DNA of 51,501 nt from Candidatus Rokuibacteriota bacterium (GTDB lineage: Bacteria; Methylomirabilota; Methylomirabilia; Rokubacteriales; CSP1-6). The position numbers were made by a program, and so were the translations under genes. Positions 40,196 through 48,618 of the stretch are shown piece after piece (position 1 is the first letter of the stretch; every line of letters starts with the position of its first letter). Location: contig QHRW01000028.1 of NCBI GenBank assembly GCA_003220265.1, positions 1-51,501 on the forward strand, read 5' to 3'. The notes under the pieces were generated by a model. The model did not search any database and was not told the origin of the DNA. It saw nothing but the letters and a program-made list of their open reading frames with translations.

Positions 40196-41676
40196 CGTGC
40201 GAGCGGCTCGGCGGCCGGGGTCAGCGGCGCCCGCGGCGGCGACCACACGGCGCGGAGGGCCAGCGCGAGCCCCGCGAAGGTCGCCGCCGCCACCGTGACG
40301 ACCAGCGCCTGGCCCAGCGCCAGCCGCCAGCCGGCCGGCGTGGCAAGCAGTGCGAGGACGTCACGCGCCGAGACGTCGCCGCGCGCCACCATCGTGTGCA
40401 GCGTCTCGATCCCGAGCCACGCGGGCAGCGTCTCCTTGAAGAGCACGGGCAGCCCCCCGCCGGAGACGAACGTCTTGGCGGCGTAGACGAGCGCGGCGGG
40501 CTCGGGAATGTGGCCGGCCTGGACGACCAGGTACGTGAGGGCCACCGAGGCGGCGCCGAGCGTCCAGCGCAGTCGCGCATCGAGCCGCTCGAGCACGGGC
40601 CCGGCGAAGGCGGCCAGCAGCGGCACGGCGGCGAAGAGATAGCGCGCCCCGGTGAACGAGGTGGGAAATCGCGCCAGCCACGCCGCGCTGAGGAGCCAGA
40701 GCGTCAGCGAGAACGCCGCCGTCACCGCGGCCTCGGCGCCGCGGCCCTCGCGCCACGCACGCCGCAAGCCCCAGGCGGCGAGGACGAGGAACGGCGAGTA
40801 GAGCAGCAGCCCCTCGCGCTGGTGCACGAGCGAGTTCAGCAGCACGCTCGCCGACGGCCACTGCCAGCCGACGCTCGGCGCCGCCTCCGGCAGGTTGACG
40901 TAGCTGGCATACGCGAAGCGCCACGGGCGGCCGAAGAGCGCGGCGTTGTACGCGGCCAGCGCGACGAGCGGCACGAGCGCGCCGAGCGCGAAGGCGCCGA
41001 GCCGCCGGCCGCCGTCGCGCACGGCGACCACGAGCGCCAGGCCGGGCGCCAGCAGGCCGGCCGGGTAGGCGACGAGGCCGGCGCCGCCGGCCAGCAGACC
41101 GGCCGCCACACGTCGGCCGGACGCGCCCGGCATCACCGCCAGCCTGAAGGCGGCGATCAGGACGAGCGCCGCCACGTTCTCCTTGAACAGCCGCGTGGCG
41201 AAGAGAAACGCCGGCGTGCCGAACGCGAACAGGACGGCCGCCCACAGGCGACCACGGCGCGAGGCGCCGAGCCAGCCCGCCAGCGCCGCCACCTCGCCGG
41301 CGGCGAGCGCGGAGGCGACGGCCGCGATCGCGAGCGTGGCCACGACGTGGAGCGCCTGGAACGCCTCGCGCGTCGCGATGGGCCCCGCGACGCTGCGCCA
41401 GGCGAGGTAGAGCGGCACCAGGGTCACCGCGAGGCCGGGTGGCGGCCCCAGCACCGCGCGCTCGCCGGCCCGCGCGACGTCCATGTCGCCGTAGAGCGCG
41501 CCGTGGACCACCTGCCAGCGCCCGGTCTCCACGAGCGACACGGCGGCGTCGAGCGAGCTCCACGTCATCGGATTGGCCAGCAGCGGATTGAGGCAGACGG
41601 CGTACACGAGCAGCGCGGTCAGGAACAGCCGGCTCCGGTCGCCCGAGACGGCGCGGGCGCTCGGCGAGGCGCTCAC
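40192..41676 (-). CDS. Polytopic membrane protein, probable GT-C-type glycosyltransferase
   Basis: 494 residues with about ten to eleven hydrophobic spans. I do not recognise a named family. The first external loop (SLDAAVSLVETGRWQVVHGALYGDMDVA) carries acidic residues in a position like the catalytic loop of GT-C enzymes, and PTSFTGARYLFAAVPLLAAFAGP late in the protein resembles them too. A transferase or polymerase role in the periplasm is therefore likely but unproven. GTG start overlaps the ligase stop (GTGA). Confidence 0.7.
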   Translation of the reverse strand: MSASPSARAVSGDRSRLFLTALLVYAVCLNPLLANPMTWSSLDAAVSLVETGRWQVVHGALYGDMDVARAGERAVLGPPPGLAVTLVPLYLAWRSVAGPIATREAFQALHVVATLAIAAVASALAAGEVAALAGWLGASRRGRLWAAVLFAFGTPAFLFATRLFKENVAALVLIAAFRLAVMPGASGRRVAAGLLAGGAGLVAYPAGLLAPGLALVVAVRDGGRRLGAFALGALVPLVALAAYNAALFGRPWRFAYASYVNLPEAAPSVGWQWPSASVLLNSLVHQREGLLLYSPFLVLAAWGLRRAWREGRGAEAAVTAAFSLTLWLLSAAWLARFPTSFTGARYLFAAVPLLAAFAGPVLERLDARLRWTLGAASVALTYLVVQAGHIPEPAALVYAAKTFVSGGGLPVLFKETLPAWLGIETLHTMVARGDVSARDVLALLATPAGWRLALGQALVVTVAAATFAGLALALRAVWSPPRAPLTPAAEPLAR

Positions 41677-43121
41677 CGTGGAAGCCGTAGCGGCCCCTGC
41701 ACCCGGACCGGCGCCGCGGCCGGCGCCTGGCGCGGCGAGAGAGCGTCGTGCTCGAGCTGGGGCAGCATCACGATGACGCCCGCGAAGAACCAGAACGGCT
41801 CCATGATCCGCACGATGATGAACGTGTTGGAGCCGATGGCGTGGACGAGCAGCCCGATGGTGCCGGCCACGAAGCCGAGCGCGAGGCCGCGATCCTCAGG
41901 CTCACCCAGACCGCGGAAGGACGCCATCCCCGATTTCAGCACCGCCCACACCAGCGACAGGAACGCCAGCAGGCCGACGGCGCCGGTCTCCACCAGCACG
42001 CGCGCGTACTGCGCATCCATGAACGCAAAGCCCGTCACGCCGTAGCCGAAGATCGGCCGGCGCAGGAAGCCCTCCAGGGCGGCCCGGAACGAGATGAGGC
42101 GGGCCGAGGTCGACGGGTCGAGGGCCAGGCGGCCCAGGCGCACCGTGGCCTGGCCTCGCTCCGGCTCGAAGGTATAGAGGATGCGCTGCGTGACTGGCGT
42201 CGGCGCGACGAAGGTGAGAATCGGCGAGCACACGACCAGCAGCAGCACGAGGCCGACCATGAACTTGCGCTGGCGCGTGAACCACGCCAGCACGAGGAAG
42301 GCCGGCACCACGCCCAGGTAGGACGCGCGCGACAGGGTGAAGGCGAACGGCAGCGTCATGAGGCCGATGAGCGCCACGCACATGGCGCGCAACCGCAGCC
42401 GATGCGTCTCCAGCGCGACGCCGGCCGCGATGGCGATCATGAACAGCAGGTAGCCGCCGAAGGTGTTGGGCTCGCCGATCTCGCCCTCGAACGGCGCCGA
42501 CACGCGCTCGCCGGAGGGAATCTGCGCGATGCCGACCACGCTCACGATGGCCGCGGTGAGGAAGGCGGCGATCACGAGCCGGCGGGCGTGGTCGCGGTCC
42601 TCCACGTTGTTGACGACCATGTAGTAGACGACGAAGTACTCGACGTACTTCAGCACGTAGAAGAAGCCGCTCATGCCGTTGACGTTGCCCATCAGGTAGC
42701 CGAGCAGCGTGGCGACGATGTTGGCCACCACGTAGAACAGGATGGGACGGTTGAGCGGGGTCTTGGCGACGATGCCGAGCTCTTTGTTGACGGCCGTCTT
42801 GGCCAGCCACGCCAGCCCGATCACGATCAGGATGAAGTCCTCGCTGCGCACCATGATGGTGCGGCCCTCGGCGATGCCGGCGCCGCTGGCGCCGAACTCC
42901 GGCGACAGCAGCATGGAGAACACCACCACGTAGAGGCCGAAGTCCGTGCGGACGAAGACGAGGGCGAAGAGCGTGATGGCGGCCAGCGCGCCCATCGTGT
43001 ACCCGAAGGAGGCGCGCGTCAGGCCCTGGGAGAGCGCGTAGGCGGCGGCCACGACGATGGCCACCATGAGCACGTTGCCGAGCACCGGCGCGGCGGCCGG
43101 GCCCGAGTATCCCTGTCGCAT
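41673..43121 (-). CDS. O-antigen ligase/polymerase (Wzy/WaaL-like) family protein
   Basis: 482 residues, about twelve membrane spans. The large periplasmic region ends with RLISFRAALEGFLRRPIFGYGVTGFAF, the landmark of the O-antigen ligase (Wzy_C) domain, followed by YARVLVETGAVGLLAFLSLVWAV. LPFAFTLSRASYLGVVPAFL is also typical. It either polymerises repeat units (Wzy role) or ligates the polymer to an acceptor. As the only such gene here, and beside a Wzz-type protein, polymerase is the better guess. ATG at 43121 is 6 bases after the kinase stop. Confidence 0.88.
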   Translation of the reverse strand: MRQGYSGPAAAPVLGNVLMVAIVVAAAYALSQGLTRASFGYTMGALAAITLFALVFVRTDFGLYVVVFSMLLSPEFGASGAGIAEGRTIMVRSEDFILIVIGLAWLAKTAVNKELGIVAKTPLNRPILFYVVANIVATLLGYLMGNVNGMSGFFYVLKYVEYFVVYYMVVNNVEDRDHARRLVIAAFLTAAIVSVVGIAQIPSGERVSAPFEGEIGEPNTFGGYLLFMIAIAAGVALETHRLRLRAMCVALIGLMTLPFAFTLSRASYLGVVPAFLVLAWFTRQRKFMVGLVLLLVVCSPILTFVAPTPVTQRILYTFEPERGQATVRLGRLALDPSTSARLISFRAALEGFLRRPIFGYGVTGFAFMDAQYARVLVETGAVGLLAFLSLVWAVLKSGMASFRGLGEPEDRGLALGFVAGTIGLLVHAIGSNTFIIVRIMEPFWFFAGVIVMLPQLEHDALSPRQAPAAAPVRVQGPLRLPR

Positions 43122-43127
43122 CGAGGG

Positions 43128-46100
43128 CTACCGGACCTGGACGACCTGCGAGACGAGGCCCAGGCGCCCCAGCTCCTCCGCTCTCGCGTCGGCTTCGCGC
43201 TTCGAGGGGAAATTGCCGTGCCGGATCGTGAAGGCGACGGCCTCGCCCGGCTGCGCGGCCACGCGCACCTCGTGCCCGCCCGCGCGCAGGCGTTCGCCCA
43301 GCTCGACCGCGCGGCGCAGCGGCAACGGCTCGTTCACGCGGATCACCGGCGGATCCTGGCGCAGCACGACGGCCTCGCCGTGCCCCTGCTCGCGCAGCGT
43401 GCCGACGAGCGCCTGGGCCTCGGCGGCGCCGGGGATGCGCTCGAGCAGCACCGCGTAGAGCGCGCCGCCGGTCTGCTGGCGGAAGCGCACGGTCGGGAGA
43501 CCGGCCTGCGTGAGCTGCCGCTCCACGCGCTCGGCGTCCGCCGCGGCGAAGAACGGCCCGAACTCGAGCGCGAAGCGCGGCGTGACACCCGGCGCGACGA
43601 ACGATCCTCTCGACGCGGTTGCTCGGGGGACGCTCGCCGACGGCGCGACGGCGATCGGTCCCGCGAGCGCCGGTGGTCTCGCTGCGGGCGCCGCCGGTGA
43701 GGCGGCCAGCGACGCAGACATCGCAGGCGCGGCGGCGGCCGGCGCCGCGGGCGCCGGTGCTGCCGAGGCCGGCGTCGGCGGCGTCGTCAACGACGCCACG
43801 GGACGCGGCGCCGACGGCGCGGCGGGCGGGGTCGGCACCGGAGTGACCGCGCGCGGTGACTCTTGCGCGGGCATCGCGACCGCCGGCGTCGGCGCCAGCG
43901 GCATGCTCGGGGACGATGTCGATGGCGCGACGGGTGCGGCCGATACCGGCCGCGCGACCCTCGGGACCGTCGGCGGCGCGACAGCCGTCCCGGGCTTTGT
44001 GAGCGGTGCCGGCACATCCTTCACCTGTGGCACCGGGGGCGAGCTCGCGGCCGGCATTGCAAACGTCGGCGCCGGCGCCGAACCGGCCGGGGCGCTCGGC
44101 GCCGGCACCGCAGGCGGCGTGACAGCGGTGGTCGGCTTGCCGTCGGGCGCGGGCGCGGACGGCGCCGGGCGCGGGCTCGGCGCGCTCGTCGCGGGCTTGG
44201 TCGGCGTGCTCGCGCGTGACGGCGTCGCGGCTCCGATGCCCAGGCGCTCGCGCAGCATCGCCAGCGGCCGTTGCCCGCCGAAGGCGCCGAGCTGCCAGGC
44301 GGTCGCCGCCGTCCCGAACATGGCGACCAGGCCGCCGAGGACGAGGAACCCGAACAGGCGATGGCGCGAGCCCGAGCGCGGCTGCGCTGGCTGCTCGTCC
44401 GGCGAGGCCACGACGAACTCCTCCTCCGGCTCGCGCTCCGGCTCGCGCTCCGACTCGCGCGGCTCGGTGGCGATCGGCGCCGAGGTGGGCGCGCTCGGGC
44501 CGCCGCCCACGCGCGAGCGCAGCGCGTCCCAGGCGCGCTGCAGGGAGCCGCCCTCGCGTGGCGAGGGCGTCTCCTCGCCGTAGTAGTGCGTGTAGTAGTG
44601 CGTGTACGTGTAGCCGGAGACCTCCGTCTGCACGTCGTTGAGGACGACGCCCCACACCTTGGCCCGCGTCGATTCCAGGTGCGCCTTGGCGCGCTTGAGC
44701 ACGAGGCGGCCGACCTTGCCGGCCTGGTAGACGAGCAGCACGCCGTCGGCCTTGGCGGCGGCGATGGCCGAGTCGGTGACGGGCAGCACCGGCGGCGTGT
44801 CGATGAGGACGATGTCGTACTCGGCACTCACCTCGCGCAGGAACGTCGTCATCGCCTCGGTGGACAGGAGCTCGGACGGGTTGGCGGGGATGGGGCCGGC
44901 CTCGATGATGTGCAGGTTGTCGAGGCCGGGCGACGCCATGATGTCTTCCATCTCGAAGCGGCCCATCAGGATGTCGGCCACGGTGCGGATGCAGTCGCGC
45001 CAGCGCGCGTTGCCGACCAGGATGTCGCTCAGGCCCGGCTCGCGCTCGATGCCGAAGAACCGGTAGATGCTGGGCCGCCGCATGTTGCCGCCGACCAGCA
45101 GCGTCTTCTGGCCGCTCTGCGCCATCGTCAGCGCGAGGTTGACGATGGTCGTGGTCTTGCCTTCCTGCAGCGTGGGGCTGGTGACGACGAGCACCTTGCC
45201 GCCGCGGTCCTGGCGCGCGAACTGGATGTTCGTGCGCAGCGTGCGGTAGGCCTCGGCCACCGGCGACTTCGGATCGAAGTGGGTGATGAGCAGCGCGTGG
45301 CTCTGCAGGGCCTCGGCGTCCATCTGGGCCAGGCCGGGGCGCCGCTCGATGAGGCGCTGCATCGTCTCCCGGGGATCGATGTGCGGCACGATGCCGAGCA
45401 CGGGGACGTCGAGGTACGTCTCGACGTCCTCGATGGTGCCGATGGAGGTGTCGAGCGTCTCCTGCACGAAGGCCAGCACCAGGCCGAGCATGAGGCCGAG
45501 CAGGCCGCCGACGAGGACGGTGTTGAGCGTCTCGCTGCCGACCGGCGCCGACGGCTCGTTGGCCGGGCGCACGATGCTGACCTCCTCGACGCCTTCCGAC
45601 TCCTTGATGAGCGCTTCCTGGTGGCGCGTCTTGAGCAGCGTCAGCAGGTCGTCGTTCACCTTGGCGTCGCGCTGCAGCCGGGCCAGGCTGAGCTCGACGG
45701 CCGGCACCTCGCGGTTGCGCTGGAGCAGCTCGGCCTGCTGGCGGCCGAGGATCTCCTCGCGGTTGCGGAGCAGCGCGATCTGGGCCCCCACCTCGCGGCG
45801 CATCTCGCGCCGCACCTCGCGCAGGCGCTCGTCGATCGCCTGCAGCCGCGGGTGCTTGTCGGTGACCTCCAGGGCCAGGTTGTTGCGCTCGAGGATGAGG
45901 TCGCTCTGGGTGGCCAGCAGCCGCGCCACGGCCGGATTCTGCGTGTCGATGTACACGCGGTCGGTCACGCTGGCGCGGTCACTGCGCTCCAGCCGCTGCT
46001 GGACCTGCTCCAGCTCGATGCGCTGCTGGCGGGCCTTCTCGATGTCACCCCGCACCTGGGTGAAGAGCGACGCCAGCATGGAGGACTCGGCGCCCGGCGA

Positions 46101-46712
46101 GATGATGCGGTTGGCGTCGCGGAAGGCCCACATCTCCTCCTCGACCCGCCGCACGCGGCCCTCGACTTCCTTGAGCTGGCTCTCGATGAACTTGCGGGCC
46201 TCGGTGATGCGCCCGTTGCGGTTGGACTTGCTGTAGTCGCGATAGACCTCCACCACCGTGTTGGCGAGGTCGCGCGCCTCCACCGGGTTGGTCGAAGTGG
46301 CGGTCACCTCCAGGATGCTGGTGCCGCCCACGCGGTTGGTCCGCAGCTTGCCGGCCAGGCTCTCGAGGGTCGAGGCGTAGGTCTTGGACTCGCGCACCGG
46401 CTCGCCGCTGGCCGTGCGCGGCAGGCGTCCCATCCGCCGCGCGACCTCCTCCAGGATCGGATAGCTCTTGATGAGCGAGGCCTGCGTCTCGATGTTGTCG
46501 CCGGTGTTGTAGGAGAGCACCTCCACGAGCAGGCCCGTCAGCGCCACCGACTGCTCGAACTTGACGGCGGCCGTCGCCTGGTACACCGGGACCTTCTGCT
46601 TGGAGAACCAGAAGCTGAAGATCATGACCAGGACGGTGGAGGCGATGATGATCAGCCGCCGGCGGCGGATGATCAGCCAGTAGTCGCGGAGGTTCATCTC
46701 GTACTGGGCCAT
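43128..46712 (-). CDS. Wzz/BY-kinase polysaccharide co-polymerase with third membrane span and C-terminal SPOR domains
   Basis: 1194 residues, far longer than the usual 720-780. Residues 1-420: Wzz domain with TM1 at about 22-38 and TM2 at about 399-418, and a long periplasmic coiled-coil region between. Residues 500-700: bacterial tyrosine-kinase domain. Walker A is SPTLQEGKTTT (Lys519). The Walker A' position reads LLVGGNMRRP (540-547), where two Asp are expected. Walker B is VLIDTPPV (Asp638). A tyrosine cluster YTYTHYYTHYY lies at 701-711. Then come an acidic stretch, TM3 at about 787-808, a 230-residue Ala/Pro/Ser-rich linker and two SPOR-like repeats (1047-1194, starting FALEFGPFFAAADAERVE). 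It should regulate chain length and export. ATG abuts the upstream stop. Confidence 0.9.
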   Translation of the reverse strand: MAQYEMNLRDYWLIIRRRRLIIIASTVLVMIFSFWFSKQKVPVYQATAAVKFEQSVALTGLLVEVLSYNTGDNIETQASLIKSYPILEEVARRMGRLPRTASGEPVRESKTYASTLESLAGKLRTNRVGGTSILEVTATSTNPVEARDLANTVVEVYRDYSKSNRNGRITEARKFIESQLKEVEGRVRRVEEEMWAFRDANRIISPGAESSMLASLFTQVRGDIEKARQQRIELEQVQQRLERSDRASVTDRVYIDTQNPAVARLLATQSDLILERNNLALEVTDKHPRLQAIDERLREVRREMRREVGAQIALLRNREEILGRQQAELLQRNREVPAVELSLARLQRDAKVNDDLLTLLKTRHQEALIKESEGVEEVSIVRPANEPSAPVGSETLNTVLVGGLLGLMLGLVLAFVQETLDTSIGTIEDVETYLDVPVLGIVPHIDPRETMQRLIERRPGLAQMDAEALQSHALLITHFDPKSPVAEAYRTLRTNIQFARQDRGGKVLVVTSPTLQEGKTTTIVNLALTMAQSGQKTLLVGGNMRRPSIYRFFGIEREPGLSDILVGNARWRDCIRTVADILMGRFEMEDIMASPGLDNLHIIEAGPIPANPSELLSTEAMTTFLREVSAEYDIVLIDTPPVLPVTDSAIAAAKADGVLLVYQAGKVGRLVLKRAKAHLESTRAKVWGVVLNDVQTEVSGYTYTHYYTHYYGEETPSPREGGSLQRAWDALRSRVGGGPSAPTSAPIATEPRESEREPEREPEEEFVVASPDEQPAQPRSGSRHRLFGFLVLGGLVAMFGTAATAWQLGAFGGQRPLAMLRERLGIGAATPSRASTPTKPATSAPSPRPAPSAPAPDGKPTTAVTPPAVPAPSAPAGSAPAPTFAMPAASSPPVPQVKDVPAPLTKPGTAVAPPTVPRVARPVSAAPVAPSTSSPSMPLAPTPAVAMPAQESPRAVTPVPTPPAAPSAPRPVASLTTPPTPASAAPAPAAPAAAAPAMSASLAASPAAPAARPPALAGPIAVAPSASVPRATASRGSFVAPGVTPRFALEFGPFFAAADAERVERQLTQAGLPTVRFRQQTGGALYAVLLERIPGAAEAQALVGTLREQGHGEAVVLRQDPPVIRVNEPLPLRRAVELGERLRAGGHEVRVAAQPGEAVAFTIRHGNFPSKREADARAEELGRLGLVSQVVQVR

Positions 46713-47810
46713 CTAGCGACTCGCCTCCGTCACCGGGCCCGTGATGTACAGAAACGGCGCTTCCGACAGGTCGATCACCTTGGGCGCCGGCAGGCGATGG
46801 CCCTTCGAGTCGGCCATGATCTCCACGCGGGGCCGCAGCGGGTGGTTGCGGTTCACCGCCACCACGCGGCCGATCTCCTCCGTGTTGAGCCGCACGACGG
46901 TGCCGGGCGGGAACACGGAGATCTCCGAGAGCAGCGCCTTGACCAGCGTGGTGGGAAACGCCTCGTGGCGGGACTTCACGATCTCGCGCACGGCCTCGTG
47001 CGGGCGCAGCCGCGGGCGCGACGTGGCGGGCACCGTGAGGCCGGCGTAGAGATCCGCCAGGCCGAGAATCTTGGCGTCGGGATCGACGGCGGCGCCCGTC
47101 AGGCCCTGCGGGAAGCCCTGGCCCTGCTCGCGTTCGTGGTGCTCGAGCACCGCCTGCGCGATGTGCTCGTCGGGCGCGCCCCAGCGACGGATCGCCTCCG
47201 CGGACAGCCGCGGGTGCGAGCGGAACGCGGTCAGCTCGTCGCCGGCCAGCGCGTCGGCGCGGCGCACGATCCCTTCCGGCATCTGCCAGAGGCCCACGTC
47301 GATGAGCGCGCCGGCGATGCCGAGCGCCACCAGCCGCGAGCGATCGTAGCCGCTGTTGGCGCCGATGCGGATGGCCATCACGGCCACGCGCGCCTGGTGG
47401 AACGCCAGGTAGTCCACGCCGGGCGGGGCCGCGGGGTTGTTGGCGACCCAGAAGAGATCGGACGAGCGCTCCAGCGAGACGACCACCCGCTGCAGGATCG
47501 ACTGCAGGCGATCCCACGGAAACGGGCCGGCGCCGCGCACGAGCGCCCGGACCTCGCCCAGCAGTTCCTGCAGCTCGCCGAACACGTGCTGGGGATCCTC
47601 GCCCGGCGCCTCTTGTCGCGCCGGCTCGGCGGCGGGCGCGGGCGACGCCTCGCCCGGCAGCCCGCCGTAGCTGGTGCGCGTGCGCGACGGCGCCGGCTTC
47701 GCCGGCGTGGACGGCGGCTCGGCGGCGCGCGATTCCGGCGCGGCGGGCTCGGCCGGACGCGGCGGCGGGTCTTTCGCGAGACCCCGGACGAGGTCGCTCA
47801 TGCGGACCAT
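46713..47810 (-). CDS. Degenerate HD-GYP domain protein of the polysaccharide locus
   Basis: 365 residues. Residues 1-75 are Pro/Ala/Arg-rich and probably disordered. Residues 130-310 follow the HD-GYP pattern: His138 (AFHQARV), the HD position reads Ile170-Asp171 (GALIDVGLWQMP), His199 (SHPRLSAEAI), His224-His225-Glu226 (LEHHEREQGQ), GFP at 232-234 instead of GYP, and Asp253 (ADLYAGL). Loss of one metal-binding His suggests reduced or absent cyclic-di-GMP hydrolysis and a sensory or scaffolding role. A short beta domain closes the protein (VVRLNTEEIGRVVAV). ATG 47810 shares one base with the upstream stop; ATG at 47801 is an alternative. It sits between the ATPase and kinase genes. Confidence 0.82.
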   Translation of the reverse strand: MVRMSDLVRGLAKDPPPRPAEPAAPESRAAEPPSTPAKPAPSRTRTSYGGLPGEASPAPAAEPARQEAPGEDPQHVFGELQELLGEVRALVRGAGPFPWDRLQSILQRVVVSLERSSDLFWVANNPAAPPGVDYLAFHQARVAVMAIRIGANSGYDRSRLVALGIAGALIDVGLWQMPEGIVRRADALAGDELTAFRSHPRLSAEAIRRWGAPDEHIAQAVLEHHEREQGQGFPQGLTGAAVDPDAKILGLADLYAGLTVPATSRPRLRPHEAVREIVKSRHEAFPTTLVKALLSEISVFPPGTVVRLNTEEIGRVVAVNRNHPLRPRVEIMADSKGHRLPAPKVIDLSEAPFLYITGPVTEASR

Positions 47811-48616
47811 CAGGACACCCCCACCATGTCCTTGATGACTTCCGCGACCGTCTTGTCGCCGATCTCCTGGGCCCGCTTGGTGTACCCCACCAGCAGCGCG
47901 ACGTCGCAGAGATTGTTGATCTCGCGCGGCGTGCCGCGGGTGAAGTCGAAGATCAGCTTGATGGCGTCCTCGGTGAAGATCGGCGCCGTGCGGCCGGCCA
48001 TGGCCAGGCGGTGCGCCACGTAGTTGGCGGTGTGGGTCGCATCGAGCGTGTTGAGGTGGTACCGGATGCTGATGCGCTGGTCGAGGTGCTTCAGACGCCG
48101 CACCTTGGCCGACAGCTCCGGCGAGCCGATCAGGAGGATCGTCACCAGGAAGCGATCGTCGGTCTGGAAGTTCATCAGCAGGCGCAGCTCCTCGAACACG
48201 GCGTCGTCGTCGATGAGCTGCGCTTCGTCCACGATGACGACGGTGTCGCGGCCCTCACGGAAGTTGCGGAAGAAGACGTCGTAGAGCTGATGGAGCAGCT
48301 CGGGCTTGTTCTTCTGGTTCGACTCCTGCCCGAGCTGGTAGAGGGTCTCGCGCAGGAAATCGACGTTGTTCCAGCTCGGGTTGGTCAGCAGCCCGATCTC
48401 GTAGCGCTCGGCCTCCAGCCGCTGGATGAGCGCGCGCGACAGCGTGGTCTTGCCGCAGCCGTACTCGCCGGTGAGCATCCCGCAGCCCTTGCGGTGGCGC
48501 ACCGTGTACACGAGCCGGACCAGGGCTTCTTCGTGCTCGGGCGAGAGGTAGAAGAATTTCGGGTTCGGCGAGTTGTCGAAGGGCGGTTCGGTGAGCTGCC
48601 AGTACGCCTCGTACAT
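47810..48616 (-). CDS. ExeA-type AAA ATPase of polysaccharide (exosortase-type) loci
   Basis: 268 residues. The N-terminus MYEAYWQLTEPPFDNSPNPKFFYLSPEHEEAL is the hallmark of ExeA/GspA-like ATPases and of the putative secretion ATPase found in exosortase-linked exopolysaccharide loci. Walker A is GEYGCGKTT (residues 50-58) and Walker B is VVIVDEAQLID (Asp130-Glu131). FTRGTPREINNLCDVALLVGY is the AAA sensor-2 region. It lacks the C-terminal peptidoglycan-binding domain of full ExeA. The frame extends upstream, but ATG 48616 gives the conserved N-terminus and lies 2 bases from the exporter stop. No exosortase or PEP-CTERM gene is in the window. Confidence 0.9.
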   Translation of the reverse strand: MYEAYWQLTEPPFDNSPNPKFFYLSPEHEEALVRLVYTVRHRKGCGMLTGEYGCGKTTLSRALIQRLEAERYEIGLLTNPSWNNVDFLRETLYQLGQESNQKNKPELLHQLYDVFFRNFREGRDTVVIVDEAQLIDDDAVFEELRLLMNFQTDDRFLVTILLIGSPELSAKVRRLKHLDQRISIRYHLNTLDATHTANYVAHRLAMAGRTAPIFTEDAIKLIFDFTRGTPREINNLCDVALLVGYTKRAQEIGDKTVAEVIKDMVGVS

Positions 48617-48618
48617 GA

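Noticed and set aside
43510..44583. 357-codon rightward frame rich in Gly/Ala opposite the kinase linker
   Set aside because: It is the low-complexity antisense of the Ala/Pro/Ser linker; no start signal or domain.
44271..48023. 1250-codon rightward open frame antisense to kinase and HD-GYP genes
   Set aside because: The opposite strand carries recognisable Wzz-kinase, HD-GYP and ATPase domains; this frame is a His/Arg/Asp-rich mirror product.
47810..48616. Complete exosortase/PEP-CTERM system suggested by the ATPase
   Set aside because: No exosortase gene and no PEP-CTERM protein in the window; only the ATPase and some transferases resemble such loci.
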